Shown here piece after piece: positions 8,915-17,474 of a DNA stretch of 64,000 bases. A program made the position numbers and the translations under genes. Origin of the DNA: Butyricimonas synergistica DSM 23225 (lineage in GTDB: Bacteria > Bacteroidota > Bacteroidia > Bacteroidales > Marinifilaceae); NCBI RefSeq assembly GCF_000379665.1, contig NZ_KB903359.1, forward strand, positions 1,827,340 through 1,891,339, written 5' to 3'. The notes beneath the pieces were generated by a model that was not told where the DNA came from, searched no databases, and saw only the letters and a program-made list of their open reading frames with translations. Each line of letters starts with the position of its first letter. Position 1 is the stretch's first letter.

Positions 8915-10116
8915 TGAAGACATATATCGTAGCAGCAAAAAGAACAGCGATCGGCAAATTTTTGGGAAGTACTCTTTCTTTATCAGCAGCAGACCTCGGT
9001 GCAGCGGTAATCAAAAATATTATTGCAGAAACCGGAGTTAATCCTGCCAATATCGATGAGGTAATCGTGGGTAACGTACTATCTGCCGGACAGGGTCAGG
9101 GTGTAGCCCGTCAGGCATCTATCAAAGGGGGTATCCCCCAGGAAGTACCGGCCTACGGTATCAACATGATATGCGGTAGCGGCATGAAAGCCGTACTCAA
9201 CGGCGTAAGCGCTATCAAAGCGGGATTGGCGAACCTGATCATCGCGGGAGGTACCGAATCCATGTCAAAAGCCGGTTACATTCTCCCCGGGCACGTCCGT
9301 GACGGACACCGCATGGGAGACGTAACCGTCATCGACCACATGGTATTCGATGGTCTCACGGATGCTTTCGAGGGGTACCACATGGGAGTCACGGCAGAGA
9401 ATATTGCAGAAAAATATTCCATCAGCCGCGAGGAACAGGACGAATTTGCCATGGAATCGCAGAAGCGTGCTATCGCTGCTATCGATAATGGTAAATTCAA
9501 AGCCGAAATTGTGCCTATCGAATATAAAATGAAAAAAGAAGTTTTACAATTCGATACGGATGAATTCCCCAACAGAAAGACATCCCTGGAAAAATTATCG
9601 ACCTTGCGTCCCGCTTTCAAGAAAGAGGGTTCCGTGACAGCCGGTAACGCTTCCGGAATCAACGACGGAGCATCATTCGTGATGATCGCGTCGGAAGAGG
9701 CTGTTAAACAGAACAATTTAACTCCCCTATGCGAGATTATCGGTGTCGGGCAAGGCGGTGTGGATCCCGCCATCATGGGTATGGGACCAGTGCCAGCAAT
9801 CGCCAACGCGCTGAAGAACGCTAACATTAAACTATCTGATGTTGACGTGATCGAACTGAACGAAGCGTTTGCAGCACAATCACTGGGAGTAATTCATGAA
9901 CTGATGGCACAACACGGCGTAACGAGGGAATGGATAAACGAACGTACAAACGTAAACGGTGGTGCTATTGCACTGGGTCACCCCATCGGGGCATCGGGCA
10001 ACCGCATCATCGTATCACTTGTATATGAAATGCTAAACAGTGAAGCTAAAGTAGGTATGGCTTCCCTCTGTATAGGGGGAGGTATGGGAACGGCGTTGAT
10101 TTTAAAAAAATGCTGA
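8914..10116 (+). CDS. thlA: acetyl-CoA C-acetyltransferase (thiolase)
   Basis: A 400-residue thiolase. The nucleophile is C87 in NMICGSGM, the conserved GHPIGASG histidine motif lies near residue 355, and the second catalytic cysteine is in SLCIGGGMG near 390. It interconverts two acetyl-CoA and acetoacetyl-CoA, and so links the acetoacetyl-CoA made after the lysine cleavage step to acetyl-CoA or butyrate formation. The start codon overlaps the atoA stop by one base. The degradative or biosynthetic direction cannot be read from sequence, but the context points to fermentation. Confidence 0.93.
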   Translation: MKTYIVAAKRTAIGKFLGSTLSLSAADLGAAVIKNIIAETGVNPANIDEVIVGNVLSAGQGQGVARQASIKGGIPQEVPAYGINMICGSGMKAVLNGVSAIKAGLANLIIAGGTESMSKAGYILPGHVRDGHRMGDVTVIDHMVFDGLTDAFEGYHMGVTAENIAEKYSISREEQDEFAMESQKRAIAAIDNGKFKAEIVPIEYKMKKEVLQFDTDEFPNRKTSLEKLSTLRPAFKKEGSVTAGNASGINDGASFVMIASEEAVKQNNLTPLCEIIGVGQGGVDPAIMGMGPVPAIANALKNANIKLSDVDVIELNEAFAAQSLGVIHELMAQHGVTREWINERTNVNGGAIALGHPIGASGNRIIVSLVYEMLNSEAKVGMASLCIGGGMGTALILKKC

Positions 10117-10163
10117 TTTAGGATTATAACTAGCTTCAATCAATTAAAAAAACATTAATAATA

Positions 10164-11303
10164 ATGGATTTCAGTCTATCAAAAAAAGAGCAACTCTTCT
10201 TACAAATGATAAGAGAGTTCGCGGAAAAAGAGGTAAAACCCTTGGCGGCAGAAGTGGACGAGTCGGAAAGATTCCCCATCGAAACCGTTGAAAAAATGGC
10301 GAAATTGGGTATTATGGGTATTCCGTTCCCGGTGGAATATGGCGGAGCCGGAGGTAGCAACATTCTCTACACGATGGCTGTAGAGGAGTTATCCCGCGTA
10401 TGTGCCACTACCGGTGTGATCGTGTCCGCACACACCTCTCTGTGCTGCGCCCCGATCATGGAACACGGAACCAACGAGCAACGGGCAAAATATCTTCCCA
10501 AACTGACCTCCGGGGAATGGATCGGAGCATTCGGATTGACCGAGCCTAACGCCGGTACGGATGCCTCCGCACAACAGACCATTGCCGTGAAAGAGGGAGA
10601 TCATTACGTGCTCAACGGTTCCAAAATATTCATTACCAACGCCGGTTACGCTCACGTGTACATCATCATGGCTATGACCGACAAATCCAAGGGGACCAAA
10701 GGTATCTCTGCCTTCATCGTGGAAAAAGATTTCCCGGGATTCTCCGTGGGTAAAAAAGAGAAAAAATTGGGTATCCGCGGTTCTGCGACCTGCGAATTAA
10801 TCATGGAAAACTGTATCGTTCCGGCAGAAAACCTGTTAGGACAAGAAGGCAAAGGCTTCGGTATCGCCATGAAAACACTTGACGGCGGACGTATCGGTAT
10901 CGCTTCTCAAGCCTTGGGTATCGCACAAGGAGCCATGGACGAAACCGTGAAATACGTGAAAGAACGCAAACAATTCGGGAAAGCCATCGGTCAATTCCAG
11001 AACACGCAATTCCAATTAGCAGACTTGCAAACCAAAATCGAAGCAGCTCGCCTGCTGGTAAGGCAAGCCGCCTACAAGAAAGACCAGAAAGAGGCTTATT
11101 CCACGGATGCTGCCATGTGTAAATTATTTGCAGCCGAAACAGCCATGGAAGTAACAACCAAGGCGGTACAATTCCACGGCGGATACGGATACACCCGTGA
11201 ATACCCGGTTGAAAGAATGATGAGAGATGCCAAGATCACCGAAATCTACGAGGGAACCTCGGAAGTTCAAAGAATGGTGATTGCTGCAAATTTATTAAAG
11301 TAA
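10164..11303 (+). CDS. bcd: butyryl-CoA dehydrogenase (acyl-CoA dehydrogenase)
   Basis: A 379-residue short-chain acyl-CoA dehydrogenase. It has the N-terminal helical, middle beta (FGLTEPNAGTDAS, about residues 130-142) and C-terminal helical domains, with the catalytic glutamate in YEGTSEV (about residue 363). The FAD enzyme reduces crotonyl-CoA to butyryl-CoA. It is followed after 12 nt by etfB and then etfA, the bcd-etfBA arrangement of electron-bifurcating butyrate producers. Bifurcation itself is inferred from context. Confidence 0.92.
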   Translation: MDFSLSKKEQLFLQMIREFAEKEVKPLAAEVDESERFPIETVEKMAKLGIMGIPFPVEYGGAGGSNILYTMAVEELSRVCATTGVIVSAHTSLCCAPIMEHGTNEQRAKYLPKLTSGEWIGAFGLTEPNAGTDASAQQTIAVKEGDHYVLNGSKIFITNAGYAHVYIIMAMTDKSKGTKGISAFIVEKDFPGFSVGKKEKKLGIRGSATCELIMENCIVPAENLLGQEGKGFGIAMKTLDGGRIGIASQALGIAQGAMDETVKYVKERKQFGKAIGQFQNTQFQLADLQTKIEAARLLVRQAAYKKDQKEAYSTDAAMCKLFAAETAMEVTTKAVQFHGGYGYTREYPVERMMRDAKITEIYEGTSEVQRMVIAANLLK

Positions 11304-11315
11304 AAGACGATTGAA

Positions 11316-12098
11316 ATGAAGATAGTTGTTTGTATTAAACAAGTTCCGGATACCACGGAAATCAAACTGGATCCCGTTACAGGAACCCTTATCAGAGACG
11401 GGGTACCCAGTATCATGAATCCTGACGATAAAGGAGGACTCGAGTTCGCCCTCCAATTAAAAGATCAATACGGTGCACACGTGACGGTTGTCACGATGGG
11501 ACCGCCACAGGCTGAAGCCATCTTGAGAGAAGCTTACGCCATGGGAGTTGATCGTGCTATCTTGTTGAGCGACCGCAAATTCGGAGGAGCCGATACTTTG
11601 GCAACCTCTCATACCATTGCCGCCGCTTTGAAAATGTTGGATTTCGACCTGGTAATCACCGGACGCCAGGCTATTGACGGGGATACCGCACAAGTAGGAC
11701 CGCAAATCGCGGAACATCTTGATTTACCGCAGGTAACCTACGTGGAAAGCCTGACCTTCGACGGTAATAAGACATTTACCGTGAAGAAATCCATGGAAGA
11801 AGGCTACCAGATGGTGGAAGTCGATGCCCCGTGCGTATTCACCGCTTTGGCATCAGGCGTAAAACCCCGCTACATGTCCGTGAGAGGAATCGTGGAAGCT
11901 TATGATAAGGAAATCGAAACTTGGACTTACGACAACATCACTGTTGACGATAAGAAGATCGGTCTGAACGGTTCACCCACCCGTGTATTCAAATCATTCA
12001 CGAAAGGTGTGAAAGCTGCAGGACAAATCTACGAAGTAGAACCAGCGGAAGCCGTAGACATCATTATCAACAAGCTAAAAGAGAAGTTTATTATTTAA
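11316..12098 (+). CDS. etfB: electron transfer flavoprotein beta subunit
   Basis: A 260-residue EtfB opening with MKIVVCIKQVPDTTE and containing the family signature around TGRQAIDGDTAQVGPQ (residues 109-124). It partners EtfA in passing electrons between NADH, butyryl-CoA dehydrogenase and ferredoxin. Located between bcd and etfA, with a 10-nt gap to etfA. Start ATG at 11316. Confidence 0.95.
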   Translation: MKIVVCIKQVPDTTEIKLDPVTGTLIRDGVPSIMNPDDKGGLEFALQLKDQYGAHVTVVTMGPPQAEAILREAYAMGVDRAILLSDRKFGGADTLATSHTIAAALKMLDFDLVITGRQAIDGDTAQVGPQIAEHLDLPQVTYVESLTFDGNKTFTVKKSMEEGYQMVEVDAPCVFTALASGVKPRYMSVRGIVEAYDKEIETWTYDNITVDDKKIGLNGSPTRVFKSFTKGVKAAGQIYEVEPAEAVDIIINKLKEKFII

Positions 12099-12108
12099 AA
12101 TATCAGGA

Positions 12109-13101
12109 ATGGACAAAGCACAATATAAAAACGTTTACGTCTTCGTTGAGCAAAGAGAAGGCGTGCTTCAAAACGTGGCTCTGGAATTGTTGAGCAAAGC
12201 CAGAGAATTAGCTGATGCCTTGAACGAGAAAGTATATGCCATGTTACTCGGACATAACCTTTCCACGCAAGCACAGGAATGTATTGCTTACGGCGCCGAC
12301 ACCGTGTTGCGGGTAGACGCTCCGGAACTCGCGACTTATACCACGGAACCTTACGCGCAAGCAATCTATCAAATCATCACCGAGAACAAACCGAGCATCG
12401 TGTTAATCGGTGCCACCACGATCGGTCGTGACTTGGGACCTCGCCTGTCCGCACGTGTAGAAACCGGTTTGACAGCAGACTGTACCGGATTGGAAATCGG
12501 TGAAGACGGAGGTCTGTTAATGACTCGTCCGGCATTCGGGGGTAACCTGATGGCAACCATCGTTTGTAAAGAACACCGCCCGCAAATGTCAACCGTTCGC
12601 CCGGGGGTAATGCGTATGGGACAGCGAGACTTGAACCGGAAAGGAACTATCGAAGACGTGAAAATCAACTTCGACCAATCTAAATTCCGCGTACGGGTGA
12701 TCGAAACCGTGAAAGAAACGAAAAACCTGATCGACATCACCGAGGCTAACGTTCTCGTTTCCGGTGGTCGTGGAGTAGGTAATGCCGAAGGCTTCGACAT
12801 GTTACGCGAAATGGCAGGCGCCATTGGTGCGGAAGTATCCGCATCCCGTGCTATGGTAGATGCCGGCGTACTCGGTCACGAACGCCAGGTGGGACAAACC
12901 GGTAAAACCGTACGTCCCGACTTGTACTTCGCCATGGGTATCTCCGGAGCGATCCAACACCTTGCCGGTATGGAAGAATCCGACTACATCATCGCCATCA
13001 ACAAAGACAAGTTCGCCCCCATCTTCAACGTGGCAGACTTGGGTATCGTTGGAGATGTCCGCAAGATTGTCCCTCTTCTCACAGAGCGATTGAAAAAATA
13101 A
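12109..13101 (+). CDS. etfA: electron transfer flavoprotein alpha subunit
   Basis: A 330-residue EtfA. The C-terminal FAD-binding half contains GAVVSASR-like ([12 protein letters not shown]), [12 protein letters not shown] and [10 protein letters not shown], followed by the IIAINKD and [11 protein letters not shown] signature near 300. It forms the ETF heterodimer with the preceding gene. It is the last gene of the operon: a strong intrinsic terminator starts 10 nt after the stop. Confidence 0.95.
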   Translation: MDKAQYKNVYVFVEQREGVLQNVALELLSKARELADALNEKVYAMLLGHNLSTQAQECIAYGADTVLRVDAPELATYTTEPYAQAIYQIITENKPSIVLIGATTIGRDLGPRLSARVETGLTADCTGLEIGEDGGLLMTRPAFGGNLMATIVCKEHRPQMSTVRPGVMRMGQRDLNRKGTIEDVKINFDQSKFRVRVIETVKETKNLIDITEANVLVSGGRGVGNAEGFDMLREMAGAIGAEVSASRAMVDAGVLGHERQVGQTGKTVRPDLYFAMGISGAIQHLAGMEESDYIIAINKDKFAPIFNVADLGIVGDVRKIVPLLTERLKK

Positions 13102-13110
13102 AACTAATAA

Positions 13111-13142
13111 AAAATGGAGCCTGTAACGGGCTCCATTTTCAT
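13111..13142 (+). terminator. intrinsic terminator of the lysine/butyrate operon
   Basis: A perfect 11-bp stem (13111-13121 with 13129-13139) with a 7-nt loop. The stem contains ATGGAGCC/GGCTCCAT and ends in TTTT on the + strand. The A-run on the other side could make it work on both strands. Confidence 0.85.
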
Positions 13143-13281
13143 TATAATGAAAACTTTTCCCCAATCAGCCATAAATTTTCATCATACTGAAAACTTTTTC
13201 CAAGCCCTCCACTTCAAAAGAAACATACATTGATCACATTGTCTGTCTATAATTTGTGCATCACTTGACCTTACGAACTAG

Positions 13282-13305
13282 AGGGTGTGTCGCAACACAC
13301 CCTCA
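13282..13305. repeat. perfect 10-bp hairpin between converging operons
   Basis: GAGGGTGTGT (13282-13291) pairs perfectly with ACACACCCTC (13296-13305) around a CGCA loop. It stands in the 244-bp gap between etfA and the converging DUF6266 gene, 41 bp past that gene's stop on the - strand. There is no T-tract on either side, so it is at best a weak or factor-assisted terminator. Nothing else is visible in this gap. Confidence 0.6.
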
Positions 13306-13345
13306 TAAGCGCCCATCATAAATCACTTCATCGGAAATCATTAAA

Positions 13346-13978
13346 TCACTCGATACTCAAGTAGTCACTATCCGATACCAACTTGCCGTTCTTCGACGTG
13401 GCAAAACAATATGCCACCACTTTCGTCGTATCCCAATTTTTCGGAAGCGGGAAAGTGGTACTGCCACTCTCGCCTCTGTCCCTCAACGCGACAATCTTCA
13501 GCCGTTTCAACGCAGTCTCGAACAACACGGCATACACCTTATCATTCACCAACGAAAAAGCATCCTCGTCTTCATCTCCCGCCTGCTCGAACAGATATTT
13601 GCTCGTCTCCGCACTGTACGTTGCCGTAACTTCCGGCACACGAAGTATCCCCGATGCCACCTTCAACTGCTCGAACTCTATCGTCGCCACGTGTCCTTCT
13701 GCCACACTCACGGCACCCATGTTCTCCTTGACAAAAGCATTGGAAGTCGTACCGTTCCCGGTACCTTCAAATCCTTTCCGGATAACCGCTAACAACCGAC
13801 GAGCCAACTGCACCAACACCTTCATCCGTGCCCGCTGATCCAATATCTCCGAAGTCGGTTTATCTTTCCTCTTGAAGACCTTCGCTTTCGCGATATTCTT
13901 CTTATTCGTGTAACACATCGTCACGTTCCCGACGGACTTCGTTACTTTTCCCAGTAAATTAGAATCAAATATTGCCAT
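13346..13978 (-). CDS. DUF6266-like protein, downstream copy
   Basis: About 210 residues from the ATG at 13978. A longer frame runs upstream through an AT-rich spacer, and MAIF as the start matches the MAIV start of the paralogue at 15659. No enzymatic motif is visible. The end (VVAYCFATSKNGKLVSDSDYL) matches the end of the upstream paralogue (VHAYCFFMSPDEKQLSVSQYV), the C-terminal pattern of DUF6266 proteins of Bacteroidota, whose role is unknown. It is the last gene of a four-gene cassette after the amidase. A structural or surface-fibre role linked to lysis is a guess only. Confidence 0.6.
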   Translation of the reverse strand: MAIFDSNLLGKVTKSVGNVTMCYTNKKNIAKAKVFKRKDKPTSEILDQRARMKVLVQLARRLLAVIRKGFEGTGNGTTSNAFVKENMGAVSVAEGHVATIEFEQLKVASGILRVPEVTATYSAETSKYLFEQAGDEDEDAFSLVNDKVYAVLFETALKRLKIVALRDRGESGSTTFPLPKNWDTTKVVAYCFATSKNGKLVSDSDYLSIE

Positions 13979-14049
13979 AACAACAAAATTTAAATAGTTA
14001 ATAAATAAAAAACTCACACTCTCGATTGAAGCGTTGCGCACCGCCCCAA

Positions 14050-14619
14050 TCATAAATCACTAAATTGTAACCCTGGTCCCGGATCCACCTTCCTCGCCGT
14101 CACGTCCGAATGCCCAACCACGTACTTTATCGGGTAACGCTTCTTCAGTAACCGGCACACATACCGTAACACCTCCATTTGCACTTCCGTGTACCTGTGC
14201 CAGTAAGTAAGTCCTTCCCCGGAATCATCCGTGTACACCTCCTTGAAAGGAACCACCCTTCCACACTCCGCCACAAACTTTCCTCCTTCCAAACGAAGTT
14301 GCCCCAGGTTATCCAATTCGATCCCGATAGAATAATGATTCAACTCTCCCCGTCCCGCATACCAGCTTCTGCCGGCATGCCAAGCCTCAATGTTAAACGG
14401 CACCAGTTGAACCACCTCCCCCGCCCTTCCGATCACGAGGTGAGCCGAAGCCGCCACATCCGGTCGGGTCAGGTAATAAGCAGACGACATGCAACCCGCT
14501 CCTGCCGTGTAATGCAAAATAATCATGTCCGGTCCGACAATAGCCCGCGTATTCTTCACGCAACTCAGGTGAACCACCCCGTCACCCTCTAACCAATCAT
14601 TCTCAATTGAAAATGCCAT
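14050..14619 (-). CDS. N-acetylmuramoyl-L-alanine amidase (endolysin-like)
   Basis: About 189 residues of the amidase_2 / T7-lysozyme fold, cutting the bond between MurNAc and L-alanine in peptidoglycan. Zinc ligands are visible as H36 in ILHYTAG, H170 in GHSDVT and D179 in KVDPGP, with WHAGRS as a further active-site motif. No signal peptide is seen, as expected for an enzyme released through a holin, and a holin-like gene lies just upstream. ATG at 14619 is preferred over a GTG-like start two codons earlier. Related amidases sit next to many Bacteroides capsule loci. Confidence 0.85.
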   Translation of the reverse strand: MAFSIENDWLEGDGVVHLSCVKNTRAIVGPDMIILHYTAGAGCMSSAYYLTRPDVAASAHLVIGRAGEVVQLVPFNIEAWHAGRSWYAGRGELNHYSIGIELDNLGQLRLEGGKFVAECGRVVPFKEVYTDDSGEGLTYWHRYTEVQMEVLRYVCRLLKKRYPIKYVVGHSDVTARKVDPGPGLQFSDL

Positions 14620-14658
14620 AACCAAAATCTTTAAATTAATAAATCGTAAATCAATAAA

Positions 14659-15027
14659 TTAGCGTCGTTTTTGCGCGATAGCCCACAACATTTTCTCCCC
14701 GCTTCTCCCGACAATATATCCGCCCAACCCGATTTCCAGCAAATCCCAAAACCGGGAAGAATCCTCCAGGATCGGCAAACTTGTAAACGCCCCCGCCAGA
14801 ACAATCACCGCGAACGTCAACATCACCAACGGTCGCCACGACCTCTGTAACCAATTGCCGGCCGCCTCCTCCCGCAACACGCTTGCCTGTGCTTCTGCCA
14901 TCTCCCGTTCCCGATCGTACACCAGTTTCAAAATCTCCGCCTCCAACTCTTTCTTCTCCCTCCCCGGGAGTGTCAACCGACCGATCAACTCGCCGACCGC
15001 GTTAACCACATCTGTCACCGGTTTCAT
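14659..15027 (-). CDS. 3TM-type holin-like membrane protein
   Basis: A 122-residue protein from the ATG at 15027, whose ATGA overlaps the stop of the preceding gene by four bases. A charged amphipathic N-terminal half (residues 15-60, REKKELEAEILKLV-like) is followed by RSWRPLVMLTFAVIVLAG (about 63-80) and a second hydrophobic stretch ending LGGYIVGRSGEKM. This is the organisation of 3TM/GTA-type holins of phages and phage-like particles. With the amidase it makes a holin-endolysin pair. No capsid, tail or packaging gene is nearby. Confidence 0.7.
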   Translation of the reverse strand: MKPVTDVVNAVGELIGRLTLPGREKKELEAEILKLVYDREREMAEAQASVLREEAAGNWLQRSWRPLVMLTFAVIVLAGAFTSLPILEDSSRFWDLLEIGLGGYIVGRSGEKMLWAIAQKRR

Positions 15028-15659
15028 TCCCTCTCCTCTAGGCAAACATATTGGCTTACCGACAACTGTTTCTCGTCCGGGGACATAAAGAAACAATACG
15101 CGTGCACTTTCTCCCTCTTCACACGCCGCACCCTGAACGTAGCTTTCCCATCCTTTCGCCGGGCATTCACCTCATCCGCCAACACGGGCGAAAACGAACG
15201 CCCCTCGTGCAACACCGCGACCATCAACCGATCCCGCCGTCCCTTCAAATTGCCTTTCACACTATTTTCCCATTCCAATGCCACCTCACCCTGCTTGTCA
15301 ATCCACCCCTTCCAATTATACCCCTGCTCTCGTTTCCCTGCCGTAAATTGAAGTTGTGAAAAATCCCCGATCTTCCCGTCCGGGCGGAAGGCTTTCAAAT
15401 TCACCTTCATGTGAAAAGCATACCCGCTAACACAAATCCCTTGAGCCGAAATGTCCAACATCCTCTTCAAAGGAGTATCCTGCACTTTCTGGTAAAACCG
15501 GACAGCCGCCCGGAACCTCGCCCTCACCGCTTGTTGCTCCTCGGTACTGGATTTATTCCTCCTCACCCACTTTCTTAAAAAAGTTTTATCACCCAAGCGA
15601 TACAAGACAAAACCACCGATTCGTCCTCTAATTCCTAAATAATTTCTTACTATTGCCAT
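15024..15659 (-). CDS. DUF6266-like protein, upstream copy
   Basis: A 211-residue protein beginning MAIVRNYLGIRGRIGG, a typical DUF6266 opening, and ending CFFMSPDEKQLSVSQYVCLEE. The frame extends 51 codons upstream, but the ATG at 15659 matches the paralogue start and lies ~47 nt after a promoter-like -7 element. It is rich in basic residues. It is first gene of the cassette and coupled by ATGA overlap to the holin-like gene. Function unknown. Confidence 0.65.
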   Translation of the reverse strand: MAIVRNYLGIRGRIGGFVLYRLGDKTFLRKWVRRNKSSTEEQQAVRARFRAAVRFYQKVQDTPLKRMLDISAQGICVSGYAFHMKVNLKAFRPDGKIGDFSQLQFTAGKREQGYNWKGWIDKQGEVALEWENSVKGNLKGRRDRLMVAVLHEGRSFSPVLADEVNARRKDGKATFRVRRVKREKVHAYCFFMSPDEKQLSVSQYVCLEERE

Positions 15660-15712
15660 AAGCTTACATTTTAAATGAATACTAACGTTCAATTCTCTCT
15701 CGTTTTCGGCAA

Positions 15713-15720
15713 CAAAATTA
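15713..15720 (-). promoter_or_regulatory. putative -7 element of the lysis-like cassette
   Basis: On the - strand this reads TAATTTTG, which fits the Bacteroidota -7 consensus TAnnTTTG, and leaves a leader of ~47 nt before the start at 15659. No TTTG is seen at the usual -33 distance, so support is partial. Confidence 0.45.
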
Positions 15721-15819
15721 CTGCACCCGCGAAATTCCTTTACTACACACTCCACACATATGGACAAAATAAAAAATAAGGCACTGATTATCAATCCACC
15801 TTTTCTGATCAAAAAAAGG

Positions 15820-15985
15820 ATTTCGCCACGAGTATCCTCTAATCAAGAGAACAATCTCGCGTTTTCTAACTTTTCAATCATAAAAATTTCAATTTAATAT
15901 TATAAAACAAAAAGCCCCGGGAACTCTTTTCCCGAGGCATATCCTCAACTTTCATCATTTCCAATTTTCAACCCTCAATTTTCAA
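15820..15985. repeat. 166-bp direct repeat, left copy
   Basis: Nearly identical, in the same orientation, to 20899-21064 (differences only near the left end, e.g. AGTATCCTCTAATC against AGTTTCCTCTAACC). It contains a - strand terminator and the end of the Rpn gene's downstream region. Together the copies bracket about 4.9 kb of accessory genes. This is what most of the 15660-16004 gap consists of. Confidence 0.9.
15909..15938 (-). terminator. intrinsic terminator after the Rpn-type gene
   Basis: On the - strand a 10-bp stem (GCCTCGGGAA pairing with TTCCCGGGGC, one G-T pair) around AAGAG is followed by TTTTTG. It lies inside the left 166-bp repeat, 67 nt after the nuclease stop. Confidence 0.85.
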
Positions 15986-16004
15986 ATCCAGAAATATCAT
16001 CTAG

Positions 16005-16904
16005 CTATTTCCCCGAAGTTAACAATTCATCAAGATCGTTCGGCTCAACACCCGTACATTTCAAAATCAACTCGTCAGGCAAACCGGACAATTTCATCTG
16101 ACGGGCAATCTCCAGCTTTTCCTCTTCTCGCCCTCTCTCCAATCCTTTTGCCAACCCTTCTGCCAAACCCTCCTCTTTCGCCGTGTTCACGGCGTTCACC
16201 ACGTCACGGTAGGCCTTCACGCTATCCTCGTACTCACGAAGTTGCCCCGGGCTAAAACGGGCGATCTCCGCCGCCTCGAACAATCGAGTAAAAATTCGCT
16301 CCTGCAAGGCTGCCGGGCGTGCCAACAAACGCGAGAGATTCTTCAACACGTACATCCATTTATCGAACAAAGTCTCCAGCTCGTCCTCCCCACGGGTGAA
16401 CTTGGGCAACTCCAGGTAGATGAACGTCAACTTGTCATAAAACACCTTCTTCGTTTCCACGTCCATCAACTTCACCTCGTGGTGATAGTAATCGCTCGAC
16501 TCCCTGTCCTCGTCGAAAACGAAATTCAAGATACCGATCGTGTAAACCGCATCCAGCCGGAAATCCCACTCCCCTCGTTTCGCCTGCTCCCGGATCGGGA
16601 ACGTCGAGTAAAATATACTACGATCCTTGAAAAAACGCTGGAACACGTTCTGCATCTCCACGATGAAACGTTCACCGCTCTCGCTCTCGCAATAAACGTC
16701 GAATATCGCCTCGCGAGTGTCCAATGCCGTCCCCAGGTGCTCGTTGCTCAAGTATTTCACGTCAGTTATCACGCGGGTCCCGTGAAACAACGCATTCAAG
16801 AAACCGATCAGCAAGTCCTTGTTCAGTTCCGTGCCGAAAAGATACTTGAAACCGAAATCCGTCCGTGGATCTATGTAATACTCTCTAAAATCACCCGTTC
16901 CCAT
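16005..16904 (-). CDS. Rpn/PDDEXK family putative transposase-nuclease
   Basis: A 299-residue member of the Rpn family of PD-(D/E)XK nucleases (often annotated as PDDEXK transposases). The N-terminal YYIDPRTDFGFKYLFG is the family hallmark, and the nuclease residues are D69 (IFDVYCES) and E83-x-Q85 (FIVEMQ). The C-terminal part has an EGLAEGLAKGLERGREE repeat-like helix (about 245-262), also typical. It is probably a DNA endonuclease, and related proteins promote RecA-independent recombination. It has its own promoter (16936-16968) and terminator, and stands alone. Confidence 0.88.
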   Translation of the reverse strand: MGTGDFREYYIDPRTDFGFKYLFGTELNKDLLIGFLNALFHGTRVITDVKYLSNEHLGTALDTREAIFDVYCESESGERFIVEMQNVFQRFFKDRSIFYSTFPIREQAKRGEWDFRLDAVYTIGILNFVFDEDRESSDYYHHEVKLMDVETKKVFYDKLTFIYLELPKFTRGEDELETLFDKWMYVLKNLSRLLARPAALQERIFTRLFEAAEIARFSPGQLREYEDSVKAYRDVVNAVNTAKEEGLAEGLAKGLERGREEEKLEIARQMKLSGLPDELILKCTGVEPNDLDELLTSGK

Positions 16905-16935
16905 CGTGTTTATATTTCATCCATTTATTTAAAAC

Positions 16936-16968
16936 CAAATATAGCAATCTTTTTATTTCTCATCCAAA
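16936..16968 (-). promoter_or_regulatory. consensus Bacteroidota promoter of the Rpn-type gene
   Basis: On the - strand TTTG (16965-16968) is followed after 21 nt by TATATTTG (16936-16943), a match to TTTG-N19-21-TAnnTTTG. It lies 32 nt before the start at 16904. The -33 element falls within the decayed sugar-transferase tail described next. Confidence 0.75.
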
Positions 16969-17413
16969 TCTTTCCCCACCAACGTGTAAAAAATAAAGGG
17001 TGGAACGCATCCTTGAATACCAGCTGCAAGTGCATCGACTTCCACAACGGGCGGCACTCTATATTATCCGCCTCCAACGCCAGCCTCACATCCTCCCGCA
17101 TAAACCCCACCTCTCCCGGCTCCACCGTGATACACGTCAACCAATAGTTCGAGTTAAAATCTCCTCCCCCGGCTGGCACATCACCCGCACTCCCTTCACC
17201 TCCTTCAACAACTGCACGTACAAATCATGCATCTCCCGCCTTCCCCTCACGTGCTCTTCCAGCACGAGCATCTGTCCCCACCCGATCCCAGCGCAAATAA
17301 ACGTTCACGTTCGGTCCCAACGAGACCACCCTACTCGTGTCAAACGCATCGCGTATAAACTCCTGCTCCCGTCCACCCATGTGAGCGAGAGAAAGCCAAA
17401 TTCGATCTTTCAT
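16953..17413 (-). pseudogene. chimeric remnant: DegT/EryC1 aminotransferase with deletion, joined to a sugar-transferase tail
   Basis: The first 37 codons (from ATG 17413) are nearly identical to the start of the intact aminotransferase at 21047-22219. About 630 bp are then missing, with the junction near 17300, and the sequence resumes out of frame with the GRGQMLVLEEH region and continues to KxMHLQxVFKDA. At about 17000 homology switches: 16953-16997 encodes FIFYTLVGKDLDEK plus stop, matching the C-terminus (IIIYTIIRKDLEEE) of the initiating sugar transferase at 22224. The order is reversed relative to the intact locus. It is non-functional and a scar of rearrangement between capsule gene sets. 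Confidence 0.8.
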
Positions 17414-17474
17414 AAATCGGAAATTAATATAACATCAACCCGGCAGAACTACCCGTCGGCCTGATATTTCGTTC

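Noticed and set aside
13282-13305. Hairpin as a canonical terminator of the DUF6266 cassette
   Set aside because: The stem is perfect but no T-tract follows on either strand, so it is listed only as a repeat.
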